Assembly (NCBI GenBank): GCA_034440615.1
Contig: JAOTOM010005102.1
Location: 528,501 to 592,500 of the forward strand
Source: Ashinkailepas kermadecensis
Taxonomy: Eukaryota > Arthropoda > Thecostraca > Neolepadidae
DNA: 64,000 bases
Direction: 5' to 3'
Position numbers and translations under genes: made by a program. Of the stretch, positions 33,182 to 43,400 are shown piece after piece. The notes below the pieces were generated by a model. It was not told the origin of the DNA, did no database searches, and saw nothing but the letters and a program-made list of their open reading frames with translations. Position 1 is the stretch's first letter. Each line of letters opens with the position of its first letter.

Positions 33182-34720
33182 CTACCGCCTGGGTGTGCAC
33201 CGGGTACATCGGTACACGTTCCCCGCTGCGTCCAGGTCTCGCTCACTTGTTGACAGCGTCAGGGGGGGCTCAGTTATGAGCTCCTGATCCCAGTTGATTA
33301 GCTCCGTGTACTTTGTTGCCGCAAACCTATTTTTTGGCAGTCCGTACGGTCTTACGTCATCTGCGTCTTCTGTTCTGTTCCGCCGGCACTCGATTATGAT
33401 CCTGACCGCCCGCTCTCTGATCGTCACATCGCTGTCGCATAGCATGGCCAGCAGCAGTGATTCAGGGTGGGCCCAGTAGGCGTTTCTCTGAATGACCGGC
33501 TGGATTACCTTTTGCACGCGGTCCGGGAGATGTCTGAGCAGTTCTACACTGCGGTAGAGGTTTTTGGCCCCGTCTTTGCAGAACGGGTGTGATTTTATAT
33601 AAAACCACATCGGGGCATAGTGATTCACGACAAAATGTACCAGGACTTCAAGATTGTTATCTGGTTTGGTCGTCGAAACGTACAAGCGCAAAATACGGGC
33701 AGCGAGAGTAAGCCACCTGGCCATATTCAGGGGACCGATCTTTCTGGTCGCTAACTCCCTCGGGATGCACCCACCCTGAACGGCGATAGCCAGCTGATGC
33801 AAAATAAGCTGATCGGTGCTGAGGTCTTTCACGATTTCCTCGGGTAGATCTTGGACCTGACCCGGCACAGGCTCATACGCTGTGACTGGCCTTTGTTCCA
33901 AGTCACCTGCCAGTTGCGTACCGATCGGTCCACTGAATGGCCGCGGACCCGTTGTACCGCCGTCTAACTCATTGAAAATTGCTCGGAGATTTAGTTCATT
34001 TTGGTGCAACTGGCATATGAACCAATGGACGCCTTTCCCCTCAAATAATTCAAACATACGGCACACTCCACCATGCCGCCCAGTATTCACGGCCGTTCCG
34101 TCTGCCCCGATTACGACAACTCCACCACCATATTCGGCAGCGACGGCATGGAGCTCTCTAAAGATATCACACGCCTTTCCTGACGCTGGGGTGAAGTGAG
34201 TTAAATACTCGCTGCCGGGCTCGGCCACAACAGCAATGTGCTCTTCCTGCAGTTTTGTTTTTGATGGGCCGGCTTCGTCTCGTTCGATCATTACATACGA
34301 CATATCCTTTCGACCGTCAAAATACAACCCTGTAACACCTGTATCAAACGCTCTAGATTTCCTCTTTTCTGCCTCCTCGTTTCTCGCAGCTTTCCTGGCC
34401 CTTTCCACTTTTTTATGGTCGACTACATGCGTCGTATCCCCAGGTACGATTCTCCCGATATCTAACTGAAAGCCGTTTACGACGGCTGCCGCTGCGCGGT
34501 TTGAAATCCCATATCTATCTGCGGCTAGTGCCATACTTCTTAGCTTATCTAGGTTTCGAAAGCCGAGCTCCTCGCCTTCAGAGTCGTCCGTTGGTGATGC
34601 TCGGTCTTCCATGTCCCATGCAGACGGCATCTCTGGTTCAGCCGCCGCCTCCAAATCGCCGTCTCCTGGTTCAGACGCCATCTCTGGTTCAGACGCTGTC
34701 TCTGGATCAGACGCCGTCTC
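33182..34720 (-). CDS. Transposase-like protein, catalytic exon
   Basis: Open for 513 codons from a 3' splice site CTGCAG at 34726-34721; the first Met is at 34681. Ordered motifs resemble an RNase-H-fold transposase and a family I recall as widespread in arthropod genomes: GLYFDGRKD (Asp122, numbering from that Met), VIGADGTAVNTG (Asp194), WFICQLHQNELNLR (219-233), then NMARWLTLAARILRLYV and IQRNAYWAHPESLL. The GADGT.VNTG and CQLH..EL pair is analogous to hAT-type catalytic and insertion motifs; superfamily assignment is uncertain. The N-terminus has ETASDPE/EPE repeats. It lies between long inverted repeats, supporting a mobile origin. Confidence 0.8.
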   Translation of the reverse strand, partial: ETASDPETASEPEMASEPGDGDLEAAAEPEMPSAWDMEDRASPTDDSEGEELGFRNLDKLRSMALAADRYGISNRAAAAVVNGFQLDIGRIVPGDTTHVVDHKKVERARKAARNEEAEKRKSRAFDTGVTGLYFDGRKDMSYVMIERDEAGPSKTKLQEEHIAVVAEPGSEYLTHFTPASGKACDIFRELHAVAAEYGGGVVVIGADGTAVNTGRHGGVCRMFELFEGKGVHWFICQLHQNELNLRAIFNELDGGTTGPRPFSGPIGTQLAGDLEQRPVTAYEPVPGQVQDLPEEIVKDLSTDQLILHQLAIAVQGGCIPRELATRKIGPLNMARWLTLAARILRLYVSTTKPDNNLEVLVHFVVNHYAPMWFYIKSHPFCKDGAKNLYRSVELLRHLPDRVQKVIQPVIQRNAYWAHPESLLLAMLCDSDVTIRERAVRIIIECRRNRTEDADDVRPYGLPKNRFAATKYTELINWDQELITEPPLTLSTSERDLDAAGNVYRCTRCTPRR

Positions 34721-35215
34721 CTGCAGGTACCATCATTGAGGTGTAACTCCTGGTATGTCTATCACAATACAACCCCTGTTAACCGGTAAAAATGACGCTC
34801 CCTGGTCAAGCAGCCCCATTCCCTCCGACGAAAATCCTGAATCAGCCCCTGACGTTTGGTGCGACATGTACCCGCATTTTTTTTTGTTCAAAGAAAGTTA
34901 TGACGCTGCGGTGATATAGTTGCGAGAATACCATATAATAAACGTAGGTAAACGTGAAACTGAACTATTGTGTTAACAGTATTTTGCTCGATTAGGAACT
35001 CGTCTAACATGTTAACTACGGGAGCACCCCCTCCGTCATGACTCCTGCCACCCCCACCCCCCAGTCGAAGCGAAAATATCATGCAATTCAGTCACTGTGG
35101 TGGCAGGTGTAATGGGGCGTTCGCAATCTGCCCCCCCCCCCTCCGCCCCCATAGTCAACAGCCTGCTGCCCCCAGTCAAATTTCCTCGGACGAGGCCCTG
35201 TGCTTGATTACTTAC

Positions 35216-35505
35216 CGCTTGTGCCTCGGCTGAGGAAGATTCAGCCTGACGTTGACGGGCGGTTTCTTCTTCTCTTCTTCTCTGTAGCCGTTGCCTCCGG
35301 GTAGAAGTAGCTCTGTCCAGAGATCCCATGTGCAGTTGACGGGTAGTCCTCTGATCGATTAGAAAATCCATTTCTTCGATTGGCACTTTGCTGGACCTCG
35401 GGCAAGAACACACTTCTGGGCTGCCACACTTACAGCTGGTCACATCAAACAGTTTGGAAAACCAGTTTTTCTCGCGACTCAGCCAGTCATCACTTTGACG
35501 TTTTT
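35216..35505 (-). CDS. Transposase-like protein, exon 2 (Cys-rich, coiled coil)
   Basis: Carries TSCKCGSPEVCSC, KVPIEEMDFLIDQRTTRQL, then an Arg/Glu/Gln-rich helix. It ends at a strong donor, GCG before GTAAGT (35215-35210), phase 0, matching the phase-0 acceptor of the next exon. The CKC.....C.C motif followed by KVP.....FL.DQRT is characteristic of the same family. The upstream limit is uncertain because the preceding exon reads in another frame. Confidence 0.75.
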
Positions 35506-35828
35506 GTCTCCCTCTTCCGCAGTTTCTGAAACCGTCTGAAACACACTTCCATCAAATTGGTGATGCGTTTTTTTGTGAGAATCGGTATGCCTTCCCTACC
35601 CCATAGCTCCATAACCTGCTGGCAGATTGATTCCATTGCTTCGTTGATTGTGCCTCCACCAGCCTGCTGACTCATGGACAGGCGCCTGTGTCGCAGGCAG
35701 TTTATCACATCCTGGCGTGTCGGCAGCACGTCATTTTTCAGATGCGCAAGCTGTCCCAGCAAAAAATGATCAGTCTCTTTCCGGGTTGTGCGCAAAACAC
35801 GTTTGTTCTTGGAGCACGACATATCCAC
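35490..35828 (-). CDS. Transposase-like protein, N-terminal part, frame-offset
   Basis: 112 codons from MDMSCSKNKRVLR to a stop after RKRETKTSK. It contains LPTRQDVINCLRHRR and MELWGREGIPILTKKRI, matching the N-terminus of the family. Homology continues downstream in a different frame (SDDWLSREKNWFSKLFDV) with no intron signals between, so a frame offset of one base near 35510 is inferred. This copy is probably inactive unless it is a sequencing error. Confidence 0.65.
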   Translation of the reverse strand: MDMSCSKNKRVLRTTRKETDHFLLGQLAHLKNDVLPTRQDVINCLRHRRLSMSQQAGGGTINEAMESICQQVMELWGREGIPILTKKRITNLMEVCFRRFQKLRKRETKTSK

Positions 35829-36251
35829 TACCTCGGATATTCAATAAATGCCCTGCAGTGAGTGCAGAGCGCACGACCCACCACGCGGCCGCGGACGTGT
35901 CGACTGCGATATGCCCCCGAGCGACCTACCCGGCGATCACATTACGTGATCCATGTAGCTGACGTCATACTAGCCCAAGGGACGGGGGCGTCTCTGATTA
36001 CAATACGCCGTCGGAAGCGGTGCCAGTGCTGCTGTTTCCGAATGTTACGATAGTGCCAGATTTAGTTCAAAATAGTACGGAATCGCTTTCACAAACTGCA
36101 CAGCGCACAGATGAGTCGACCGCGAACTTTTGTATGGCGTAGTGTATCGCACGCAATCGACTGGATTAATTGGTCTACGTATATATGGGGAATGGAGGTA
36201 TCTAGAAGCCTGGAACATGTGATTTCGGAAGCAATATATCTGCTGTACTCA
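35829..36251. promoter_or_regulatory. Upstream region of the transposase-like gene, CpG-rich
   Basis: 35860-36000 is CpG-rich, with GCGGCCGCGG, GTCGAC and a GACGTCA (CRE-like) site at about 35963. It is in the right place for the element's promoter, but no TATA box or start site can be fixed. Confidence 0.35.
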
Positions 36252-36655
36252 CCTTTCATCATTTCCCCGCATTCGCGCCTGAAGAAAGCGTTGGGAAAGG
36301 ATGTTTTCATTCCTGGTTCTTCTTGCGCTCAATAGATGGCGTTGCCAAAACCCGACTTAATAAAATGAATATCTCGACAACCGCATGCGATAGGACCACG
36401 AAACTTACACATATGATGAAATGCACCCAGAACTACCCACAACTGAAGTTTCAAGCACATGGAGAAATTATATCCTCCTCAAAAAGGCGATTTGGTACAA
36501 ATGTTGGCAAACATGGTGTAACAAAACGAGAGCGGGCCACCCCTAAAATTGAATCTAAAAATCTAAAAAAAATAATGTGAGTTCAGAATGATATTTGACA
36601 CGATAATTTCACTAGCCGTTTTCAGGAACCAAGTGATGACCCACCCTACAGTACA
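36252..36655. repeat. Right long inverted repeat of the DNA transposon
   Basis: Inverted relative of 32045-32462; see the element entry. Confidence 0.75.
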
Positions 36656-36659
36656 TAGC

Positions 36660-37318
36660 CACACCAAAGTATCATGCGCTTCGTCGTGGAAAATGTTACT
36701 ATGGTATCTTATGTAGTTTTCGAGACACAAGACGGTTTGACGTCGCTCAGTATATGGTAGTGCACCCGAGAGACGCAAAAATTCCTCGAAGGCCTGAAAA
36801 GAGCACATGAAAGGTCCGAGATTGCAGCATATCATTTATTAAGCTTTGTTGTTATTTTGTGGAAACTGCAAATATATGGTGGGGTAAATTCGGGGAGTTT
36901 CGAAAAATTGGGGTACGCCTTGGGAACATTTTGTCTTCGTCACCACCTCGACCATACCAACTTTAAAAACGATTCTCCACCCATGCTACCCCTCTGCCTT
37001 GACCGCGCTCTGGGCTGGGTTGTATGTGCCCAGTGCATTCAGTCTGGATTGGGGGTTCGCGTCTATAACAGCACCTCTAAACCTCTGCGTCTGGACACAT
37101 CATTTATTTTTATTTCTTGCCTTCTTCTTGATACCACGTTTTAATTATGCAGATGTTCATGGAGTTTCAAGGCAAGCAGCTTGAGGATTTTACTTTTGGA
37201 TGAATAGGGTCTAAGAATGTTGTCATATTACATTGCAATTTTCCTCACCCATATGACTTTGTCCCCTTGCCTTCTGGATTTGACAGTGTCAAAGATTAAG
37301 AGATAACTTTCATTTCAG
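36660..37318. other. Non-coding stretch upstream of WDR86
   Basis: No coding signature. It ends with a plausible acceptor TTTCATTTCAG at 37308-37318, suggesting that the WDR86 5' UTR is itself spliced. Confidence 0.4.
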
Positions 37319-37340
37319 GCATTTTTGACAGCCTAGGAGC

Positions 37341-37407
37341 ATGGGATGTAGATCGTCGAAAGAAATCGACAAAGATGGCAAGAGTATCTATGAGAAGGAA
37401 TCCCTAG
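37341..37407 (+). CDS. WDR86: WDR86 exon 1, start codon and acylation motif
   Basis: 22 codons plus one base, MGCRSSKEIDKDGKSIYEKE then SL, ending at donor GTAAGC (phase 1), which fits the phase-1 start of exon 2 and yields Ala before DHDG. Gly2 with Ser6 is an N-myristoylation pattern, and Cys3 is a likely palmitoylation site. My recollection of human WDR86 (MGGGGS start) has the same Gly2/Ser6. Membrane tethering is inferred. Confidence 0.75.
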
Positions 37408-40400
37408 GTAAGCTCGACGTTCCAATGCGTCCTGTGTTCTATCACTGCATCGTCACCACAAGCCCTTAGTCATACACTTTTCAGCCATTCACATATGCAG
37501 CTGGCAACATATGGACATATGTTACACATGTTAGACACATATACATACGGACAAGTGGATCCATGCGGAGCATCGAGACCCTGCTCAGTCCTGTCCCTCC
37601 CGATTTAAAGCAAAATTTGCATTCATCATCAGGTTTACTTAAACCTTGCTCTCATTCGTAACATGAAGGTATTATTACAAAATCCTCAAAACACTAGCTA
37701 TCGAAATCCGATATATTTCATCTTTGTGCTGCAAGCGAATTAAGAATGAGTTTCTGAATCTACCAGTCGAAACACGCACCAACAAAATTGTGATAAACAC
37801 GAACGGAAACATGCACAAGCAAGCAAACAAACAAGCCAACCAGCAGACCAATAGGCCAACAAACAAACAGACAAGCAAACAAACAAGAGATGTAGTGCAA
37901 GAATGGCTTCTAGTGGGGTCATGGGCTTCCATGGGGTTGTCATGGGGTTAATATGAATATTATCTTAGTTCCGCTAAGCATAGATGCGTACGAGTATGAT
38001 GAATAGAAGCATGATGTGAGTGCGATCACGTGTTGCCATGGGCTTCACCAATCACCGTGCTAAAATGGCTGACGAGAATGTTACGGTTGTTGGATCGATT
38101 TAGTCCTTGCGACGATAAGTAATGGCACCTGAAAGACACTGCTGACGGCATACACCCCATCAAACCCAATGGTGGCCTAACTGATGGGTGTTGTAGAAGA
38201 TTTTGAACGGTGCAGACGTCACACGAGCTGTGTTATTCGTGCTGCAGGTCTTACTTACCTTCAATATGTGCTGTACCAGGAATAACACACTTCTACTCTC
38301 TTGCTGCGCGCAGGTGGTAAGTAGGTATTAAAACACTTTTGGCCGCACTCATCACTATTAGAAGGTCGTAATAGGCATATTCTGTAACCTTGCTCGTTCG
38401 CACCCATCATGATTTGTTGCACAATATAATTACTATGCACCTTGTTTCGACTTGGCTTACTTCACGATGCTTTACTGCGACACCCTTGCTCAAAGGTGGT
38501 AAGTCCGCTTGTTCTCCCATTGGCCGTTGCAAACCTGCAAGCATATGGCACTGTGTGGATTTCGGGTGTCGGTTGTGCATAGATTAGAAATGATGTGACC
38601 GCAAATGTCAAGTCAACGCATGCTGCATGCACTCTGTGTTATGCGTCTGAATTGCCATACTGCAGGAGAGTTAGGAGGCAAGAGCTGCGACCTTCTAGAT
38701 CTAAGTGATATTCCGGGCCAAATGTTTTTTGTATTGTCACGTGAGTGCCAAATGTAGCTCCCACAGGCAGCACGTGTTCAAACTCTGTAAATTTCACTTC
38801 TTGAAGGACATCACAATGCGAAAATATATCACAGAGTAGCTCCAGTCTTCAAACAGTGAACATAAGACTGCAAGGATCATTGCAAGGCACCACAATGTAG
38901 CACAACAACTTCACCACCAAGTTATTCCTATCAGTATCTGGAAAATGAGAGAACGGTTGGTTTCTTTGAAAGGTTATACATATTTTGGCGTACAGTGATA
39001 ATCCACTTATATGGGATTCCGGTGATATAGTGAATACCAGTCAATAGCAGACCAAACAAAAATGCCTCTTCGCTTACCTTAATCTTGCCAAGTATAGTCA
39101 AACAGCGATTCTTTAGCGATCCCTCCTTTGACGTTGAGTTTTGACGTTTCTCTGTCGCCACAGTAAGAATGAGCGCTAGTTCTGACCTTCAACGTAAAAG
39201 ATATCCTCTCGAGTAAATCGGTAAACGACTTTTTACCACTACTGCCGGTTTAAACATATATATTTTGTGGTTTGGGAGTTCAAGGACGTGGGATTGCAGA
39301 GTAAACCTGAACCGAATACCTCGTTCCTTTCATACTATTACATTTCAGATCCATGATTGAAGGTCGAAAACTACCAACTTCCTCGCAAGCGAGTGAGGGA
39401 TATTACTCCTCTTGGCAACGCAAATGAGACAAAGCAGTGACAAACAGGAGCACAGCCTGCTTGTCACCCGCCAAATGAAATAAACAACAACTCCACTAAG
39501 AACAGTAGCAATGAGTAAAGGAATATACAAACTTCAGCGCTAGTGCGGCTCGGAGATATACTTCTGGCCGGCTAGGTCAATGGAAGCCCTAATAGTTTCC
39601 GGCGACAAAGTCCCAATTTTTGTGTCGCTGCACGACACGATTGTTCTTGTTTTTTTCTTCTTCTTCATTTACTTCGACGTATGGCCTAAATGTGAATAGT
39701 ATGGTCAACAAACTGGGCAAATAAATCGCCTCGATGGGTTATGCAAATTGTGTAGGTCTATCCAGAAGCTGACGAGAGAGACCGAAGAGGCACAGCGGAG
39801 TTAAACAAAGGTAGCAGACCGTACTTTAGGTGCATGTGGTAGTTGCTTGACTTGGTAAAATTATCGGGACGAGAACCAACCTAGTGCAAAATTTTAAGAC
39901 CCAGATTATATCATCCATCACCTTACCTATCGGTTAGGTAGTAAGGCGTGTCCTTAGGCATGATATCCCTCAGGTCTTGCGACCTACCAAAATGTTCCTT
40001 TTTACGGAACCAAGGGAATCTAATGTAGCTTCCCCGCGAAAACCACGATTCATAGTCCTGCTGTGCACTTCTAGTTCAAAATAGCAGCGCAGATCATGTT
40101 TTTTGCTCAGTGCGGCCACAATAAAAGAGCTCCCGGTAAAACGTCCGTCAATAAAATTGTCCTCCCGTCAACTTATTAGTTGGTCACATAGCATGGTCAC
40201 ATAGCATGAGCATGACACAGCAGACTATGGATGCCATTGAACATTTTTAGTTTTAAGCCCTAAGTGCTAACAGACTATGCAACTAAATCGGAATCACGAA
40301 AGGCATGCTTTGACCAGCACTATGTTTGGTGAGTTAAGGACTGTTCACACCTAGCGTAATCTCGACGCAAAAAAGCCAGCGCAATGACGGACTAGGCGTA

Positions 40401-43400
40401 ATCCCGACGCACTGGGCGTAATTTCGACGCGTCGACAGACCAGTGAAGATCAGCAAATATAGCAGATATAGCAAATATAGCAGGAAATATATAATTGAAG
40501 ATCAGCAAATATGGCGACCGCAGTTTATCCCGAGCAGTCTATCGAGGCCGCTGGTGCGCCGAGCGGAAAAAGTTGAGAAAACCCAACTTTTCCGCTCGGA
40601 AATCGCCAGCGTTTTGTAGGACCCGGCAGACAGCTGACGCAAGGCCGGCGCAATGGCAGAATCGGCAGACTCATTGGGCCCCATGCTAACTGTCCGCTAG
40701 CTTTGCGTCGATTCCAACAGTGCGTCGAGATTACGCTAGGTGTGGACAGTCCATAAAGCATTGCGTAAGAACGACTTCGGAATTCTGAGCAAAATCAGTC
40801 TGAAAATAGTTTGTGTTATGCAGCGCCACATTGCCAATACCAAAGCATTCGCAGGCGGGACGGGAGGCCTTGTCTGAATTCAAACTCAATCCACGCGTGC
40901 CATTTCAAGCAAGTCAGTGAAGTGATGTGCACAGTTGTGGAGTTGTCTGCATGTTACCGACGTCAGTGAAGTCAGTGAAGTGATGTGCACAGTTGTGGAG
41001 TTGTCTGCATGTTACCCACGCCGAAATGCGTGCTGCCTGCAATGCCACAAAGTTTGCCGATATTTCCATGAGTTTGATCTTCGATTCGTTCTCATTGCCA
41101 ATTTATTGCATTATCGCAATTCGATATGGCAGTGTTGGGTGACATCCGGGACACACCAGATTTTAGTAAACTTGGCACAGGTCGTCCAGAGGACTCCTGC
41201 TGGACTGGGCCCTATTGACTGCTATGAACCCTAAATCACCACCAAAGGCGCAGCAAGGGGGGCCGGGGGCCCGGGGCCCGGGTCCACCTCCTTAGCGACC
41301 AAAAGTGCTCTAGATGAAACAATTTTTTTTCAGATGTTCATCACGCAGAACCAAAAATTTTCGGCGCGCTTCGCGTGCCGATAGCGTATACTGTTATCTT
41401 CTTTTTTGGTCAGGCTTTCAAGAAAATCCTGGTTGCGCCACCGGTCACCATAGGGTTGGTCATAATTATGGTAAAACAATTCCATGATTTCCTTAGGAAT
41501 TATCAGATGGTCACCGTCCGTGTCAGATGTCAGATGTCAGATAGCCATCAAATGGCCCTCTAAGTGTCGGATGGTATTTTTTTAATTGTACCTATCAAAG
41601 GGCATCCTATAGCTACTTAAGGGTCCTTCGTTTTCTTCATGTTGAGTTAGCATTTTGGCATTATCGTATCTGTATTTTTATCTGGCTATATACGAAGTCT
41701 ATCGTATCTGTATATGTGATGCTTTTGCATGCATTTTGCAAAAAGCGTCATTTTGCATGTTGAAAAAACATCGTGAAGTGAGGTATTCTTCAAATCTTGG
41801 GAGCTTTTCGTATGGGGGTGCTGGGACAGGGATGGGTAGTGGTGTCGCTCAGAACTTTTCGAACTAGACATTGTAGGGAAGGAGGCATAATTCAGCTTGG
41901 GGAGGGTATGTGGCCCTTCGAAAGGATAAAAATATCACCTTGTTTTTATAATAATTACGTTCCATCTGGTATACTTTCATATCCTCTGCGTACAAGTTTA
42001 TATTCCATCAACAAACTGGAACTATTCAACATCAAGGAAGTTGATACCGCTACATAATAAATCATTATAATACAAAGTAAATATAATGGATCGTGGCCAC
42101 AACGCCCCGTGGTTCCGCCAGTGCACGTACAATTGTGGGCTGATCATCAGTTTTAGCAACGACGTTGGAATGTCCGAAAAAGCGTGAGGCAGCAATTTGC
42201 TTAGTCAATTTCTCGGTGCTGCAGCACCTATAGACGTAGCCGCTAAGGCTCCCTAAGTGTGTGTGTGTGTGGGGGGGGGGTGTTTGTGGAAGAGGGGGTG
42301 TGTCTGAGGCCAGCCCGTCGTCCGTTCGTTCGGCGACACACGTGCGGGCGCGATGTCGAAGGGGCGGACACTGACCGGCCGATGCCGGCTCCGCCACCAT
42401 CCCCGCAGCCGACCATGATGGCGCCATCAACTGCATGTCGCTCAGCCCGGACGGCTCGCTGCTCATCACCGGCTCAGATGACCGCACGGCGCGCATGTGG
42501 AGCACCAAGACCGACGAAACAGAGTGCCTCGGCGTCCTCACGTGAGTCCATACAGACGACACAGAGTACCTCGGCGTCCTCGAGTGAGTCCATGCAGACG
42601 ACATAGAGTGCCTCAGCATCCTCGTGAGTCCATACAGCTGCTCAGACCGACGACGGAGTTCCTCGAAGTCCTCGAGTGAGTCTATGCAGACAACACAGAG
42701 CGCCTCAGCGTACTCGAGTGAGCCCATACAGACAGTACAGAGTGCCTCAGCGACCGCGATTGAGTCCCTACAGACGACACAGAGTACCTCGGCGTCCTCG
42801 AGTGAGTCCATACAGACGACACAGAGTTCCTCGGCGTCCTCCAGTGAGTCCATACACGACACAGAGTTCCTCGGCGTCCTCGTGAAAAAAAAAAAAAAAA
42901 AAGCTCCGTCCTCGAGTGAGTCCATACAGACGACACAGAGTTCCTCGGCGTCCTCCAGTGAGTCCATACACGACACAGAGTTCCTCGGCGTCCTCGAGTG
43001 AGTCCATACAGACGACACAGAGTGCCTCGGCGTCCTCGAGTGAGTGCATACAGACGACACAGAGTGCCTCGGCGTCCTCGAGTGAGTCCATACAGACGAC
43101 ACAGAGTACTTCGACGTCCTCGAGTGAGTCCACTGACGGCGGCATAACTCAGACATCTACTTTTTTGGCAACGCAGTTGTTGGGGTTGGCGACAATTTGT
43201 TGTCACTGAGGCGAGAAATTTAGTTTTTTTCCCCGAAGAATGGTTAGCTGAGAATTGTGATGCCCGATCACAAGGCGATGCCAAGGATTTTGGATCGGGT
43301 AGCGATAAATATTTTGTTTTATTGCGAGGCCATAGAGGTACTATGAAACTCCCTAAATCCGACGACTTGCCGCTTAAAAGGCCACATTTTAGTTGCTTGC

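Larger units (their letters stand above)
32045..36655 (-). mobile_element. DNA transposon with inverted repeats of about 410 bp
   Basis: The sequence at 32045-32462 is repeated in inverted orientation at about 36252-36655, roughly 75-80% alike by eye. Shared blocks include ACGGCTAGTGAAATTATC, CCATGTTTGCCAA, TCATATGTG, GTTTTGGCAACGCCATCT and the GGGGAAA.GA.GAAAGGT end. They enclose a transposase-like gene on the minus strand. Both outer ends fall at a CTACAGTA-type palindrome. No target-site duplication was identified. Confidence 0.72.

Noticed and set aside
36089..36310. Minus-strand ORF (MKTSFPNAFFRRECG) as an extra exon of the transposon
   Set aside because: The left inverted repeat encodes only a loosely similar peptide, and no splice link to the transposase-like exons can be shown.
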